In this document: positions 18,656 through 26,978 of the stretch, piece after piece | Position numbering within the stretch: the first letter of the stretch is position 1 | Layout of the letters: each line of letters opens with the position of its first letter | Made by a program: the position numbers and the translations under genes | The notes under the pieces: model-generated | What the model was told of the DNA's origin: nothing | The model's input: the letters and a program-made list of their open reading frames with translations, nothing else | Databases searched by the model: none | NCBI RefSeq assembly: GCF_015668195.1 | Contig: NZ_JADPFC010000008.1 | Span: 10,622-74,621, forward strand | DNA length: 64,000 nucleotides | Source: Romboutsia_C sp015668195 | Lineage (GTDB): Bacteria; Bacillota; Clostridia; Peptostreptococcales; Peptostreptococcaceae | Direction of reading: 5' to 3'

Positions 18656-18896
18656 AATATACTCCATCTCCTTAGTTAGTTTTACTAAGAAAAATTATAT
18701 ATTATATTCGTTAATTAGTAAACATGTGTATCACTTTTTATTATATAGTGTATTATAATAACCCTATACACATTAGTATGCTGTATTTTAAATATATTTT
18801 TCTTAATTTATCAGATAATAAATCAATATAATTATATATTTTTAATATCTTATAAAAATTTTATATAGAAATATAATTTAATTTCTTTAAAATAAA

Positions 18897-18918
18897 AAAC
18901 TAACCAAAAGGTTAGTTT
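18897..18918 (-). terminator. Terminator after the 37-codon gene
   Basis: Perfect 9-bp stem (18897-18905 with 18910-18918), 4-base loop, U-tract on the minus strand; 1 base after the stop codon. Confidence 0.88.
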
Positions 18919-18919
18919 C

Positions 18920-19033
18920 TTACATCATAGCTGCTAATAATCCAAATAATGTCGTCATGCTAGTAGCAACAAGTACCACTACTACTGATATTGCTATAAT
19001 TTTATTTTTTTTCTTTTGATCTTTTTTCGCCAT
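18920..19033 (-). CDS. Small single-pass membrane protein, 37 aa
   Basis: A short gene on the minus strand: ATG at 19033 with GAGGTGG 5 bases upstream, stop TAA at 18920, and its own terminator directly after the stop. The peptide has a lysine-rich N-terminus (MAKKDQKKKNK) and one hydrophobic segment (IIAISVVVVLVATSM, then LFGLLAAMM). This points to an inner-membrane protein with the N-terminus in the cytosol. It resembles the DUF4044-type small proteins of Firmicutes in size and layout, but this is a guess. Function unknown. The strong SD and dedicated terminator make it a real gene. Confidence 0.8.
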   Translation of the reverse strand: MAKKDQKKKNKIIAISVVVVLVATSMTTLFGLLAAMM

Positions 19034-19289
19034 TTATTCCACCTCAAATAAATTATTTATTATATTCTCTACAAATCAAATTAATGTATTATAAAAGTTA
19101 TTCTTTAAAATCTGTCTTCTATATTCTTAGCTGCTATTATACCATATTTGTAAGTATCTTTTAAAACTACTTTTTTAATTCAATTATATCCGTTTTGTCT
19201 TAATCATATTAGATATGCTTTTAATAGCCTTAAAAAATCATTTTATATTTTTTATATAACTTTCTTTCCATTAATAATTAATTATATAT
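19034..19289. other. Gene-free spacer upstream of the 37-codon gene
   Basis: About 250 AT-rich bases between the oligoendopeptidase terminator and the small membrane protein gene. It must contain the latter's promoter on the minus strand; I see no convincing -10/-35 pair, repeat or riboswitch. Confidence 0.4.
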
Positions 19290-19322
19290 AAAAAGCCCTA
19301 CTTATAATAAATAGGACTTTTT
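19290..19322 (-). terminator. Terminator after oligoendopeptidase
   Basis: 11-bp stem (19290-19300 with 19312-19322) with one G-U pair, 11-base loop. Confidence 0.8.
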
Positions 19323-19349
19323 ATATAATTATATCACTAATAACCTATA

Positions 19350-21245
19350 TTATTTAACTATAATCCTTTCTAACTCTTTAACTAATGAGTCAAATTTGTT
19401 TATTGTATTTTCTATAGGTTGTGTACTCGTTAAATCTACTCCTGCTTTTTTCAAAAGATTTGTAGGCGAATCCGAACTTCCTTTCTTTAGAAAATTAATA
19501 TAATTATCTGATCCATTTTTTAAGATATCTTGTGCAAATGCAACACCTGCACTACATCCTGTAGCATATTTATACACATAAAAACTATTATAGAAGTGCG
19601 GTATTCTAGACCACCCTACTTTTGCTAATTGATCTAATTCATAATCTTTTCCATAATATTTTTGAAGTAATTTTCCCCAAGTATCATCTAATACTAGTGT
19701 ATTTACAACCTCTCCATTTTCCATCATCTCATGTATAATTTTTTCAAACTCAGCATACATAGTCTGAATGAATACTGTGTCTTTTATTAAGTCTAAATAT
19801 TGAGTTATATAATATGCCTTTTCTTTATCATTTGTAGCATTCTTTATTAACCCTTCATATAATAAGGCTTCATTAGTTGTTGATGCTACCTCATGAGTGA
19901 ATATTGATGGACTTGAATTATAATAATTTTGATTTTTAGAGCTCATATAAGAGTATACTCCATGCCCAAGTTCATGAGCTAATGTAGATACTGAGCTTAA
20001 ATTCCCTCCATAATTTAATAATATATATGGATGAGCATCATAAACAGATAAACAATATGCACCAGTTACCTTTTCATCTTTAGAATATACATCAATCCAT
20101 CTTTCATTAAAAGCTTTATATACTATATCACTATATTCTTTACCTAAAGGTGCTAATGCTGAATATATAATTCCTTGTGCTTTTTCATACCCTATACTAT
20201 TGTCAACACTATCTACTATAGGAACAAACATATCATAATAATATACCTTATCTAAATTAAGAGCCTTTTTTCTCAAAGATATATATTTATGCAAACTAGA
20301 TGTATTATCACTTACAGTTTTGATTAGTCTATCATATACTTTGGTATCTATCCCATCACCTTTTAAATACATATCTAAAGAGGACTTATATCCTCTTTGA
20401 GTAGAATAAAATATATTCTTATTCACTTGTCCTACTAATAGCCCTGCTAAAGTATTTATATTATCATTATAAGATACAAATTCATTTTGATAGGCTACTT
20501 TTCTTTCATTTCTATCAAAAGATTCTAAGGCTTGACTATACTCAGATGGATTTAAATTTGTTTTTTTGTCCATATTTCTAAAAAGTTCATATATATACCC
20601 TGGTAATGATGTTATTTTCGATACATCTGCAAGTATATTTTCTGAGGTTTGGTCTAGATAATAATCTTTAGAACTTCTGATGCTTGATAAATATCTATTA
20701 TATTTATTTTTTATTTTCTTACTAGATGAGATTTCTTTAAATTCTTTATCTGATAATTTTAGAACTTCTAATTCTAAACTTGAACATACCATTCTATAGT
20801 CTTTATACACATTATCTAATTTTTCATCCATCGCTAAGTATTTATACGAATTTTTACTTATATCTTTTTTTAATTTTACATATCCTCCAAGCTTATTTAA
20901 TTTTATATCTAATTTTTCTTTTATTTCTAGTGCAAAATCCAAATGAGTCTTAGACTTTGTAACTTTACCTATATAATTTTTTAATTCCTTTATGTCTTTT
21001 GTAAATTTTTTTAAATCTTTTTCCCATTCAGCATCATTTTTATATAATACTTGTAGATTCCAACACATCTTATTATAGTCAATAGGTTTCCTATTTTCTT
21101 GTTTAGTTTCTTCTTGATTATCTATTGCTATAATACTTTTATTGTACAAAAAATCATTACCATAAGATGTTTTTGGCATAGCTCCTATACAAAAAACAGA
21201 TATAGACAAAATCATAATTGCTTTATAATATATTTTATTGCTCAT
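19350..21245 (-). CDS. Secreted oligoendopeptidase F (M3 family)
   Basis: This 631-residue zinc metallopeptidase has an N-terminal signal peptide (about 28 residues, KIYYKAIMILSISVFCIGA) and an M3B fold. The zinc site is TLAHELGHGVYSY (about residue 425) with the downstream Glu in FTHEVAST. PepF enzymes cut peptides of roughly 7-17 residues. Most are cytosolic, so a signal peptide is a variation and suggests extracellular or envelope peptide processing. The ATG at 21245 is chosen because AAAGGATGG lies 6 bases upstream; the upstream TTG at 21263 precedes that SD. The SD is inside an inverted repeat. Confidence 0.9.
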   Translation of the reverse strand: MSNKIYYKAIMILSISVFCIGAMPKTSYGNDFLYNKSIIAIDNQEETKQENRKPIDYNKMCWNLQVLYKNDAEWEKDLKKFTKDIKELKNYIGKVTKSKTHLDFALEIKEKLDIKLNKLGGYVKLKKDISKNSYKYLAMDEKLDNVYKDYRMVCSSLELEVLKLSDKEFKEISSSKKIKNKYNRYLSSIRSSKDYYLDQTSENILADVSKITSLPGYIYELFRNMDKKTNLNPSEYSQALESFDRNERKVAYQNEFVSYNDNINTLAGLLVGQVNKNIFYSTQRGYKSSLDMYLKGDGIDTKVYDRLIKTVSDNTSSLHKYISLRKKALNLDKVYYYDMFVPIVDSVDNSIGYEKAQGIIYSALAPLGKEYSDIVYKAFNERWIDVYSKDEKVTGAYCLSVYDAHPYILLNYGGNLSSVSTLAHELGHGVYSYMSSKNQNYYNSSPSIFTHEVASTTNEALLYEGLIKNATNDKEKAYYITQYLDLIKDTVFIQTMYAEFEKIIHEMMENGEVVNTLVLDDTWGKLLQKYYGKDYELDQLAKVGWSRIPHFYNSFYVYKYATGCSAGVAFAQDILKNGSDNYINFLKKGSSDSPTNLLKKAGVDLTSTQPIENTINKFDSLVKELERIIVK

Positions 21246-21248
21246 AAT

Positions 21249-21291
21249 AAGCCATCCTTTCAATAAAATCTACTTACTTATAGGATGGCTT
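21249..21291 (-). promoter_or_regulatory. Hairpin sequestering the oligoendopeptidase SD
   Basis: Perfect 10-bp inverted repeat (21249-21258 with 21282-21291) with a 23-base loop. On the minus strand the downstream arm contains the AGGATGG SD of the oligoendopeptidase and ends 3 bases before its ATG, so folding would hide the ribosome site. The upstream arm is preceded by As, not a typical terminator shape for any upstream minus-strand gene. Confidence 0.5.
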
Positions 21292-21345
21292 TTTTGTTCC
21301 TTATTATTCAACTATTACCATTTTAAATATTTATACATAAATACT

Positions 21346-21683
21346 TTATCCACATACTTATCAACATATTAACAATCTATATTACGACAAATATTTAGTT
21401 TTTCCAATATTCTTATTCTATCAATTTTTTTTTGATTTTAGTTTTAGATATACTTATTAACAATTATTTAATACTTATCAACAAGTTTTTGTAAGTTATT
21501 CACTTATATTGTTAATAAATATCTTTAGTTTATTTGTATACAATTTCATTGTATCAAAAAAATATTTTTTTACTTATTGTTTTACTTTGTCGAACTTTGT
21601 GTTTTCAATATATATAGACTAATATTGTTCAATCCTAAACTTATCCACATTTTAATAACATATTATTAACAATATGTTGATAA
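21346..21683. promoter_or_regulatory. Cluster of DnaA-box-like sites
   Basis: Seven DnaA-box-like nonamers lie in about 340 AT-rich bases between spoIIE and the oligoendopeptidase gene. Two are perfect TTATCCACA (21346-21354 and 21641-21649). TTATCAACA occurs at 21358-21366 and 21475-21483 and, reversed, at 21675-21683. TTATTAACA is at 21454-21462 and TTATTCACT at 21496-21504. The Firmicute consensus is TTATNCACA. The adjacent genes are not dnaA or dnaN, so this is probably not the main origin but a DnaA-binding or titration site, or a DnaA-controlled promoter. Confidence 0.55.
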
Positions 21684-21684
21684 G

Positions 21685-24054
21685 TTAATTTTTATATATC
21701 TTGGTAACTAATACTGTCATATCATCCTCTATAGTTTCTCCTTGCATTTCAAGAGATTTATCTAGTATTAAACTAGCTATTTCTTTTGGATTGGTAGTTT
21801 GTATATCTTTTATGAAATATATTAACCAGTTATCACCCATATTGTTATTCTTACCAGCATCTAATATTCCATCAGATACCATAACTATATAATCACCATC
21901 TTTAACCTTTGTAGTCTTTCTATCTAAGTTTATATCACATAAAATCCCCACCGGTAATGATGATGATGATATTAAATCTATATCTTTATTATCTCTCATT
22001 ATATATGTAGGGCATGCCCCCATCTTTATAGTTTCTAGTATTCCTCTTTTTAAATCAACTATTCCTAAATCCAATGTAGAAAACATCTCATCTGACGATT
22101 TTAATAATAACATGTTATTAATTGTGTTAATAACTATTTCATCCTCAATTTTGGCATCCATCATTTTTTCTAATATGTCTATAGTTATAGATGATTCTTC
22201 ATATGCTTTTCGACCTTTACCCATTCCATCACTTATGGCCATCATATATTTACTATCTCTTATCTCCATATGTGTATAATTATCCCCACATAATATATGT
22301 CCATCTTTTGACATTGATATCACTTCAGTTATAGCTTTATATTTTTGACTTCTGCTAAAAGTTATTTTACATTCTTGACCTAAAGATCTACATCCAACCT
22401 TTTGAGCAGATACACTAGTTCCCATATAATCCGATATAATATGCGTTAGCTTTTTATCGCATAAACATCCATCTACACAATTATTTTTATTTATTACTAT
22501 TTCAAAGTCATCATCACTCTTTGTTATATAATTTATCTTGTTTACTGTTATATAATTTCTTTCTAATTCATCTTTTAAATCATTTTCTTTCTCTAAATCT
22601 AGTACAATATTATTTTCTAAGTCATAAGATATAGATTTCATAGACTTAGATATACTTCTTATTTGGTTTGCTATTAATTTTCTACTTTCTGAAAATCTTA
22701 CTGTCCAGTTATAATCTACTAAAAATAACTTATAATAATTATTTATTGTTTTTATTACTCCCTCTGGAGTTATGCACTCTTTTATGAAATCCTCTGGTAC
22801 ACTGTCTATTTTAAGCTCCCCTTCTTCCTCTATACTTTGTAATATTTCATTCATAAGAGTATATGTATAATTAAATTTTAAATCCCAGCATCTTCTTTTC
22901 ATTCCACAGTTTTTACATTGATCAATATAAATCATATCTATTATACTTGCTATGTCCTTTTGATCTACAACTTTTTCTTTTTCTCTAATCTTATCAAAAG
23001 TATCTGCTATACTATCATAAGCTTTGCTCATATTTAATAATCTATTGTTAGTTAAGCTTTTCATTCTATCTATATAGTCATTAACCACTTCATTAGAATT
23101 CATATTAACTCTTATTCTATTTTCTATTCTATCAAAAGCTTTCTTTGGTAATAGTAATACTATTAAACACCCTATTAACATATCTCTCACTTGTTGAATA
23201 TCCAATCCAATACCTAAACTATAACCATACATCATAAACCAAGATAATATATATCCTATTATACAAATATATTTATTTAACCTGTTAAAAGCCCCACTTA
23301 TTAATCCCGATACAGAGAACACCCCCATATATATAGCATTAGTTATATTGCTTATCATAAATGCTATTCCAACTATGACCCCAGAAGTAGCTCCCATGGC
23401 TGCACCCCCAATAATAGATGCCATGAGAATAAGTATTGTAGACAAGACTGTTTTTAAAGATACTCCTAAAATATACATATCTCCAATTCCCATAATACTT
23501 AAAGTAACTATTATACTTAAAGATATAATTTCTTCTACATTCATAGTTATTTTCTTATTAGAATTACTCAGTAAATCAATGCCATAAGAGAAAATATATA
23601 TTCCGATAAATACTATAGATGATTCCATAATTGCTATAAAAATATCATATATATATCTATTAGATAAAAGAGCTTGTCCAATAGATATAGGTAATATAAT
23701 AAAAGTTCCCACAAGAGCTATCTTCCAGGTTGAATTAATAACTTTAATTTTCTTATTTATTGACATATATATAATTAAGCATAAAATATACTTCAAAATA
23801 TAAGGCATAGTATTTCCAGATAAGACTATTCCTAATAATGTTGCCATAAAGGCAGGAAGTCTGTATTTTTCTATCTTAGATACATATATGAAAAATGCTA
23901 ACCCCAAAGGTGCTATAGTATCCATCAAAATAGTCCTACTTAGCAAAAATGCCATAGATATAAATACAATTGTGTTTAATTCCATATATCTATTAAATTT
24001 TCTATAATTAACTTTAATAGTTTTATCTTTTAATTTTACTGAACTCTTCTCCAT
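21685..24054 (-). CDS. spoIIE: Stage II sporulation protein E (SpoIIE phosphatase)
   Basis: This 789-residue membrane phosphatase dephosphorylates SpoIIAA and so activates sigma-F in the forespore. About ten membrane helices (residues 25-310) precede a central region with a Cys cluster (DQCKNCGMKRRCW) and a C-terminal PP2C domain (SDGMGKGRKAYEES, VSDGILDAG). I start at 24054, where GAGGGGG lies 7 bases upstream, rather than at an ATG 21 codons further out with no SD. It stands upstream of the DnaA-box region and downstream of ppx. Confidence 0.95.
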   Translation of the reverse strand: MEKSSVKLKDKTIKVNYRKFNRYMELNTIVFISMAFLLSRTILMDTIAPLGLAFFIYVSKIEKYRLPAFMATLLGIVLSGNTMPYILKYILCLIIYMSINKKIKVINSTWKIALVGTFIILPISIGQALLSNRYIYDIFIAIMESSIVFIGIYIFSYGIDLLSNSNKKITMNVEEIISLSIIVTLSIMGIGDMYILGVSLKTVLSTILILMASIIGGAAMGATSGVIVGIAFMISNITNAIYMGVFSVSGLISGAFNRLNKYICIIGYILSWFMMYGYSLGIGLDIQQVRDMLIGCLIVLLLPKKAFDRIENRIRVNMNSNEVVNDYIDRMKSLTNNRLLNMSKAYDSIADTFDKIREKEKVVDQKDIASIIDMIYIDQCKNCGMKRRCWDLKFNYTYTLMNEILQSIEEEGELKIDSVPEDFIKECITPEGVIKTINNYYKLFLVDYNWTVRFSESRKLIANQIRSISKSMKSISYDLENNIVLDLEKENDLKDELERNYITVNKINYITKSDDDFEIVINKNNCVDGCLCDKKLTHIISDYMGTSVSAQKVGCRSLGQECKITFSRSQKYKAITEVISMSKDGHILCGDNYTHMEIRDSKYMMAISDGMGKGRKAYEESSITIDILEKMMDAKIEDEIVINTINNMLLLKSSDEMFSTLDLGIVDLKRGILETIKMGACPTYIMRDNKDIDLISSSSLPVGILCDINLDRKTTKVKDGDYIVMVSDGILDAGKNNNMGDNWLIYFIKDIQTTNPKEIASLILDKSLEMQGETIEDDMTVLVTKIYKN

Positions 24055-24141
24055 AAAAAATCCCCCTCTTTTGTTTATAATGAGATTGTAACAAAAGGGG
24101 GGTAATGTTTTTGTCATAATGAGTTCTTCATAATAAAAACA

Positions 24142-25062
24142 TTAAGACATATTTTTTGATTTTTGACAGATTAATCCTTCCAAATTATCGTATTCACTTA
24201 CAATTATTTTTTGACTTTCTAGTTTTTCCATTATTTTATCTAGTATTTTTACACCAGCAGTTATAATATCTGCTCTTTTGGGCTGTAATCCTTTTAATCT
24301 TTTTTTATCATTTAGTGTCATATTCTTTAAACTTTGTAGAACTATATCTATATCTTTTTTGCATACTTCACTATTATGTATTTTTTCCATAGAATATACT
24401 TCTAATTCCTGGTTCATCGCTGATAAAGATGTTATGGTTCCACCTATACCTACAAGACAACTTATATTGCAACTTTTTATATACTCTAATGTGTCTTTTA
24501 ATGTATTTTCTATAAACTCTTCCATATCTTCAAATTCTTTATTATCTATTGGATCCTTTTTTAAGAATTTCTCTGTCATCCTTAAAGCTCCTACATTCTC
24601 ACTTTTAGCAAAACTTATTCCTTCTCGGTTTCCAATTATAAACTCTGTTGATCCTCCACCAATATCTATTACTAATATATTATCTTTTTCATTTAGACCT
24701 TCTAATGCACCCTTAAATCCTAAATTTGACTCTTCTACTCCACTTATTATTTCTATCTCTATGCCTGTTTTTTCTTTAGCTAAGTCTATAAATTCATTTT
24801 TATTCTTGCTGTCTCTTAATGCAGAAGTTCCCATTGCATATATTTTTTCACAGCCTTCTTCTTTACATATATCAGAGAATGTTGCTAGTGCTTTTATATT
24901 TCTATCTATAGCTTCTTTGTTTATATATCCTTCTTTATCTACACCTTGTCCTATTCGTGTAGTATTTATAAACTTTTTCCTATTTTCTATCTTACCATTT
25001 ATATAATCGGCCACTAAAAGTCTCATTGAGTTTGTTCCAATATCAATTGCTCCTATTTTCAT
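24142..25062 (-). CDS. ppx: Exopolyphosphatase / pppGpp phosphohydrolase family (Ppx/GppA)
   Basis: This 306-residue member of the ASKHA fold has the phosphate-1 motif GAIDIGTNSMRLLVAD at the N-terminus and the phosphate-2 motif VIDIGGGSTEFI near residue 137. Members hydrolyse polyphosphate or pppGpp. It lacks the extra C-terminal HD-like domain of longer Ppx proteins, so either substrate is possible. SD AAGGAG. It lies between divIC and spoIIE, as in other clostridia. Confidence 0.9.
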   Translation of the reverse strand: MKIGAIDIGTNSMRLLVADYINGKIENRKKFINTTRIGQGVDKEGYINKEAIDRNIKALATFSDICKEEGCEKIYAMGTSALRDSKNKNEFIDLAKEKTGIEIEIISGVEESNLGFKGALEGLNEKDNILVIDIGGGSTEFIIGNREGISFAKSENVGALRMTEKFLKKDPIDNKEFEDMEEFIENTLKDTLEYIKSCNISCLVGIGGTITSLSAMNQELEVYSMEKIHNSEVCKKDIDIVLQSLKNMTLNDKKRLKGLQPKRADIITAGVKILDKIMEKLESQKIIVSEYDNLEGLICQKSKNMS

Positions 25063-25178
25063 TAGTATATCTCCTTTGTCTTTTTTATTTAGTAATAAAG
25101 TTCAACTGATTTTTTAACTATATATGTTAATTATCTCATATTATATGCATTCACATAACTTAAATATTTTTCACCTAA

Positions 25179-25205
25179 AAAGAAGGTAACTTAGTTACCT
25201 TCTTT
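25179..25205 (-). terminator. Terminator overlapping the divIC stop codon
   Basis: Perfect 12-bp stem (25179-25190 with 25194-25205). The 3-base loop is the divIC stop codon itself, so the terminator is built from the last codons of the gene. U-tract on the minus strand. Confidence 0.85.
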
Positions 25206-25475
25206 TATATCAATATATATGATTTCCCCTGGCTTAACCATATTTAAGCGTTCCCTAGCCATAGACTCTAAGTCGTTATTACTCTTTACTTTTTCAGCCT
25301 CTTTTATTTCTAACTTGGTCTCTTTTATTTGTTCATTAAGGCTATAAATTTCTTCTTTATATTCCTTATACTTTTTTAGTTGAAATATAAATCCACTCAT
25401 CATGCCTACTATTATGACCCCTAAAAATAATGTTAATACTATAAATTGGCTCGAAAATTTTTTCCTTAAGTTCAT
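25191..25475 (-). CDS. divIC: Septum formation initiator DivIC/FtsB-like
   Basis: This 94-residue bitopic membrane protein has one membrane helix (FIVLTLFLGVIIVGMMSGFIF, about residues 11-31), a coiled coil (YKEEIYSLNEQIKETKLEIKEAE) and the C-terminal ARERLNMVKPGEIIY typical of DivIC/FtsB. It works with FtsL and DivIB in septum synthesis. Its place after yabP-yabQ matches Bacillus subtilis. Confidence 0.92.
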   Translation of the reverse strand: MNLRKKFSSQFIVLTLFLGVIIVGMMSGFIFQLKKYKEYKEEIYSLNEQIKETKLEIKEAEKVKSNNDLESMARERLNMVKPGEIIYIDIKEGN

Positions 25476-25481
25476 ATTGAC

Positions 25482-25976
25482 CTACACCTTTTTTCTTATT
25501 TTTATCTTACCTAATGTTTTTCTCTTTACTCCCCTATTTATAAGTACAATCATATTAGGTATATAAAATATCATATCAAATAAAAAGTGTAGTGTGTATA
25601 TCATAACGTAATACAAATTCTTCAAAATACTGACTATGTACTTTATAGTATTTTTGATTAAAGTTGTTAAAATATATAATATCTTATTCATTATTGTTAA
25701 AACAAATTTACTTATGGTGTTGTAATATAAAATAAAACCAAGAAATAAAGCTACAAAATGATAATATCTAAGTTCAAAAGATTCTATTGCATTTACGGTT
25801 ATAAAAACTGTTATTGTAGTTAAAATCCAAAATAATGCATCAAAAACTAAAGAGCAATATTTTATAAATTTAAAATTTGATTTTATGACTTTATAAATAT
25901 CAAATAACATGCCTACAACTATCCCACCGTAAATAGTTGCAAAAAAATAACTAGCATCTTGAGTAAACGGAGTCAT
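25482..25976 (-). CDS. yabQ: Spore cortex protein YabQ
   Basis: This 164-residue, strongly hydrophobic protein has about three or four membrane helices in the first 130 residues and a basic C-terminal tail (KRKTLGKIKIRKKV). YabQ is needed for spore cortex formation in B. subtilis and localises to the forespore membrane. It starts immediately after the yabP stop (no gap), so coupling is expected. Identification is by family layout and by the rqcP-yabP-yabQ-divIC order. Confidence 0.9.
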   Translation of the reverse strand: MTPFTQDASYFFATIYGGIVVGMLFDIYKVIKSNFKFIKYCSLVFDALFWILTTITVFITVNAIESFELRYYHFVALFLGFILYYNTISKFVLTIMNKILYILTTLIKNTIKYIVSILKNLYYVMIYTLHFLFDMIFYIPNMIVLINRGVKRKTLGKIKIRKKV

Positions 25977-26231
25977 CTACTTAAACACCTTCTTAAAGAA
26001 GCTTTCTTGTGTCTTTCTTTCCTTAGAGTAAATTATAGCATTTATAGTTCCATCTATATTTATAACTTTCTCGTCTATGCTCAGTTTACTCATATCTAGG
26101 TTTTCACCTTCTATTACCATTTGACCTGCACTTGTTTTAACTTCTACCTTTTTATCACTAAAGGAGTAGATGTGCTCTACACCAGAAACAATTAAATTGC
26201 TCCTATCCTTTAAGGTTATATTATGTTCCAT
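25977..26231 (-). CDS. yabP: Spore protein YabP
   Basis: This 84-residue sporulation protein is built mainly of beta strands (LIVSGVEHIYSFSDKKVEVKT, then MVIEGENLDMSKL and INIDGTINAIIYS-like). Its family is linked to outer forespore membrane and cortex assembly. I choose the ATG at 26231 because GGGGGG is about 5 bases upstream; the in-frame TTG at 26255 lacks one. It is translationally adjacent to yabQ. Confidence 0.9.
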   Translation of the reverse strand: MEHNITLKDRSNLIVSGVEHIYSFSDKKVEVKTSAGQMVIEGENLDMSKLSIDEKVINIDGTINAIIYSKERKTQESFFKKVFK

Positions 26232-26292
26232 AGTATCCCCCCAGTAAATTTTCAATTAATACTACTATAAATATACTGAGGATATCCTATTT

Positions 26293-26535
26293 TTATTCTA
26301 CTATTTCATACATTTCTTTTGCATCATTTTTTAATACATGCTCTCTTATTTCACTTATCTTTACCTTCATAACTTTTTCTCCAAAAGTTATTTCTAATAA
26401 ATCTCCTACATTAACTTCTGATGAAGATTTTGCAACTTTCCCATTTATAGTAACTATCCCCTTATCACAAGCCTCTTTAGCTACCGTTCTTCTCTTTATT
26501 ATTCTAGACACTTTTAAAAATTTATCTAATCTCAT
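26293..26535 (-). CDS. rqcP: S4-domain RNA-binding protein RqcP/YabO
   Basis: This 80-residue protein is a single S4 RNA-binding fold (MRLDKFLKVSRIIKRRTVAKE, then KGIVTINGKVAKSS). In B. subtilis YabO (RqcP) binds stalled 50S subunits and helps RqcH add C-terminal alanine tails in ribosome quality control. The same position upstream of yabP supports the name. Hsp15-like proteins share the fold. Confidence 0.9.
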   Translation of the reverse strand: MRLDKFLKVSRIIKRRTVAKEACDKGIVTINGKVAKSSSEVNVGDLLEITFGEKVMKVKISEIREHVLKNDAKEMYEIVE

Positions 26536-26587
26536 TATCTAAATTCACTTCCTTAAAAAATAAAATTATGTTTATACAAGTATATAG

Positions 26588-26618
26588 AAAAAGTGTGGTA
26601 TAAAATTCCACACTTTTT
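26588..26618 (-). terminator. Terminator after hup
   Basis: Perfect 11-bp stem (26588-26598 with 26608-26618), 9-base loop, and a short U-rich tail. Confidence 0.85.
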
Positions 26619-26628
26619 AATTTAATAA

Positions 26629-26907
26629 TTATCCATTTATTATATCTTTAAGACCTTTTCCAGCTTTGAATACTGGAGCTTTAGAAGCTGGTATTTCTAT
26701 AACTTCTTCTGGGTTTCTTGGGTTTCTTCCTTGTCTAGCAGCTCTCTCTCTAGTTTCGAATGTTCCAAATCCTACTAATTGAACTTTTTCTCCACCTACT
26801 AATGCTTCTTCTACTGACTTCATAAAAGCATTTAATGCTGCTTCTGCTTCCTTCTTAGTTAATTCACTCTTTTCTGCCATTTTTGCAACTAATTCAGCTT
26901 TATTCAC
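26629..26907 (-). CDS. hup: HU family DNA-binding protein
   Basis: This 92-residue nucleoid protein has the HU/IHF signature GFGTFETRERAARQGRNP at about residues 46-63 and the proline at the DNA-bending arm tip. It compacts DNA non-specifically. The start codon is GTG at 26907, with GGAGG about 8 bases before it. It has its own terminator, which separates it from rqcP. Confidence 0.97.
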   Translation of the reverse strand: MNKAELVAKMAEKSELTKKEAEAALNAFMKSVEEALVGGEKVQLVGFGTFETRERAARQGRNPRNPEEVIEIPASKAPVFKAGKGLKDIING

Positions 26908-26978
26908 GATACTTACCTCCTAAAAAATTTATATAATAATAGAATTCTTATTTTTAAATTCTAGTTTTTAGCTAAAAA

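Noticed and set aside
21346..21683. The main chromosomal origin (oriC)
   Set aside because: No dnaA, dnaN, recF or rpmH nearby; flanking genes are spoIIE and a peptidase gene. A secondary DnaA cluster fits better.
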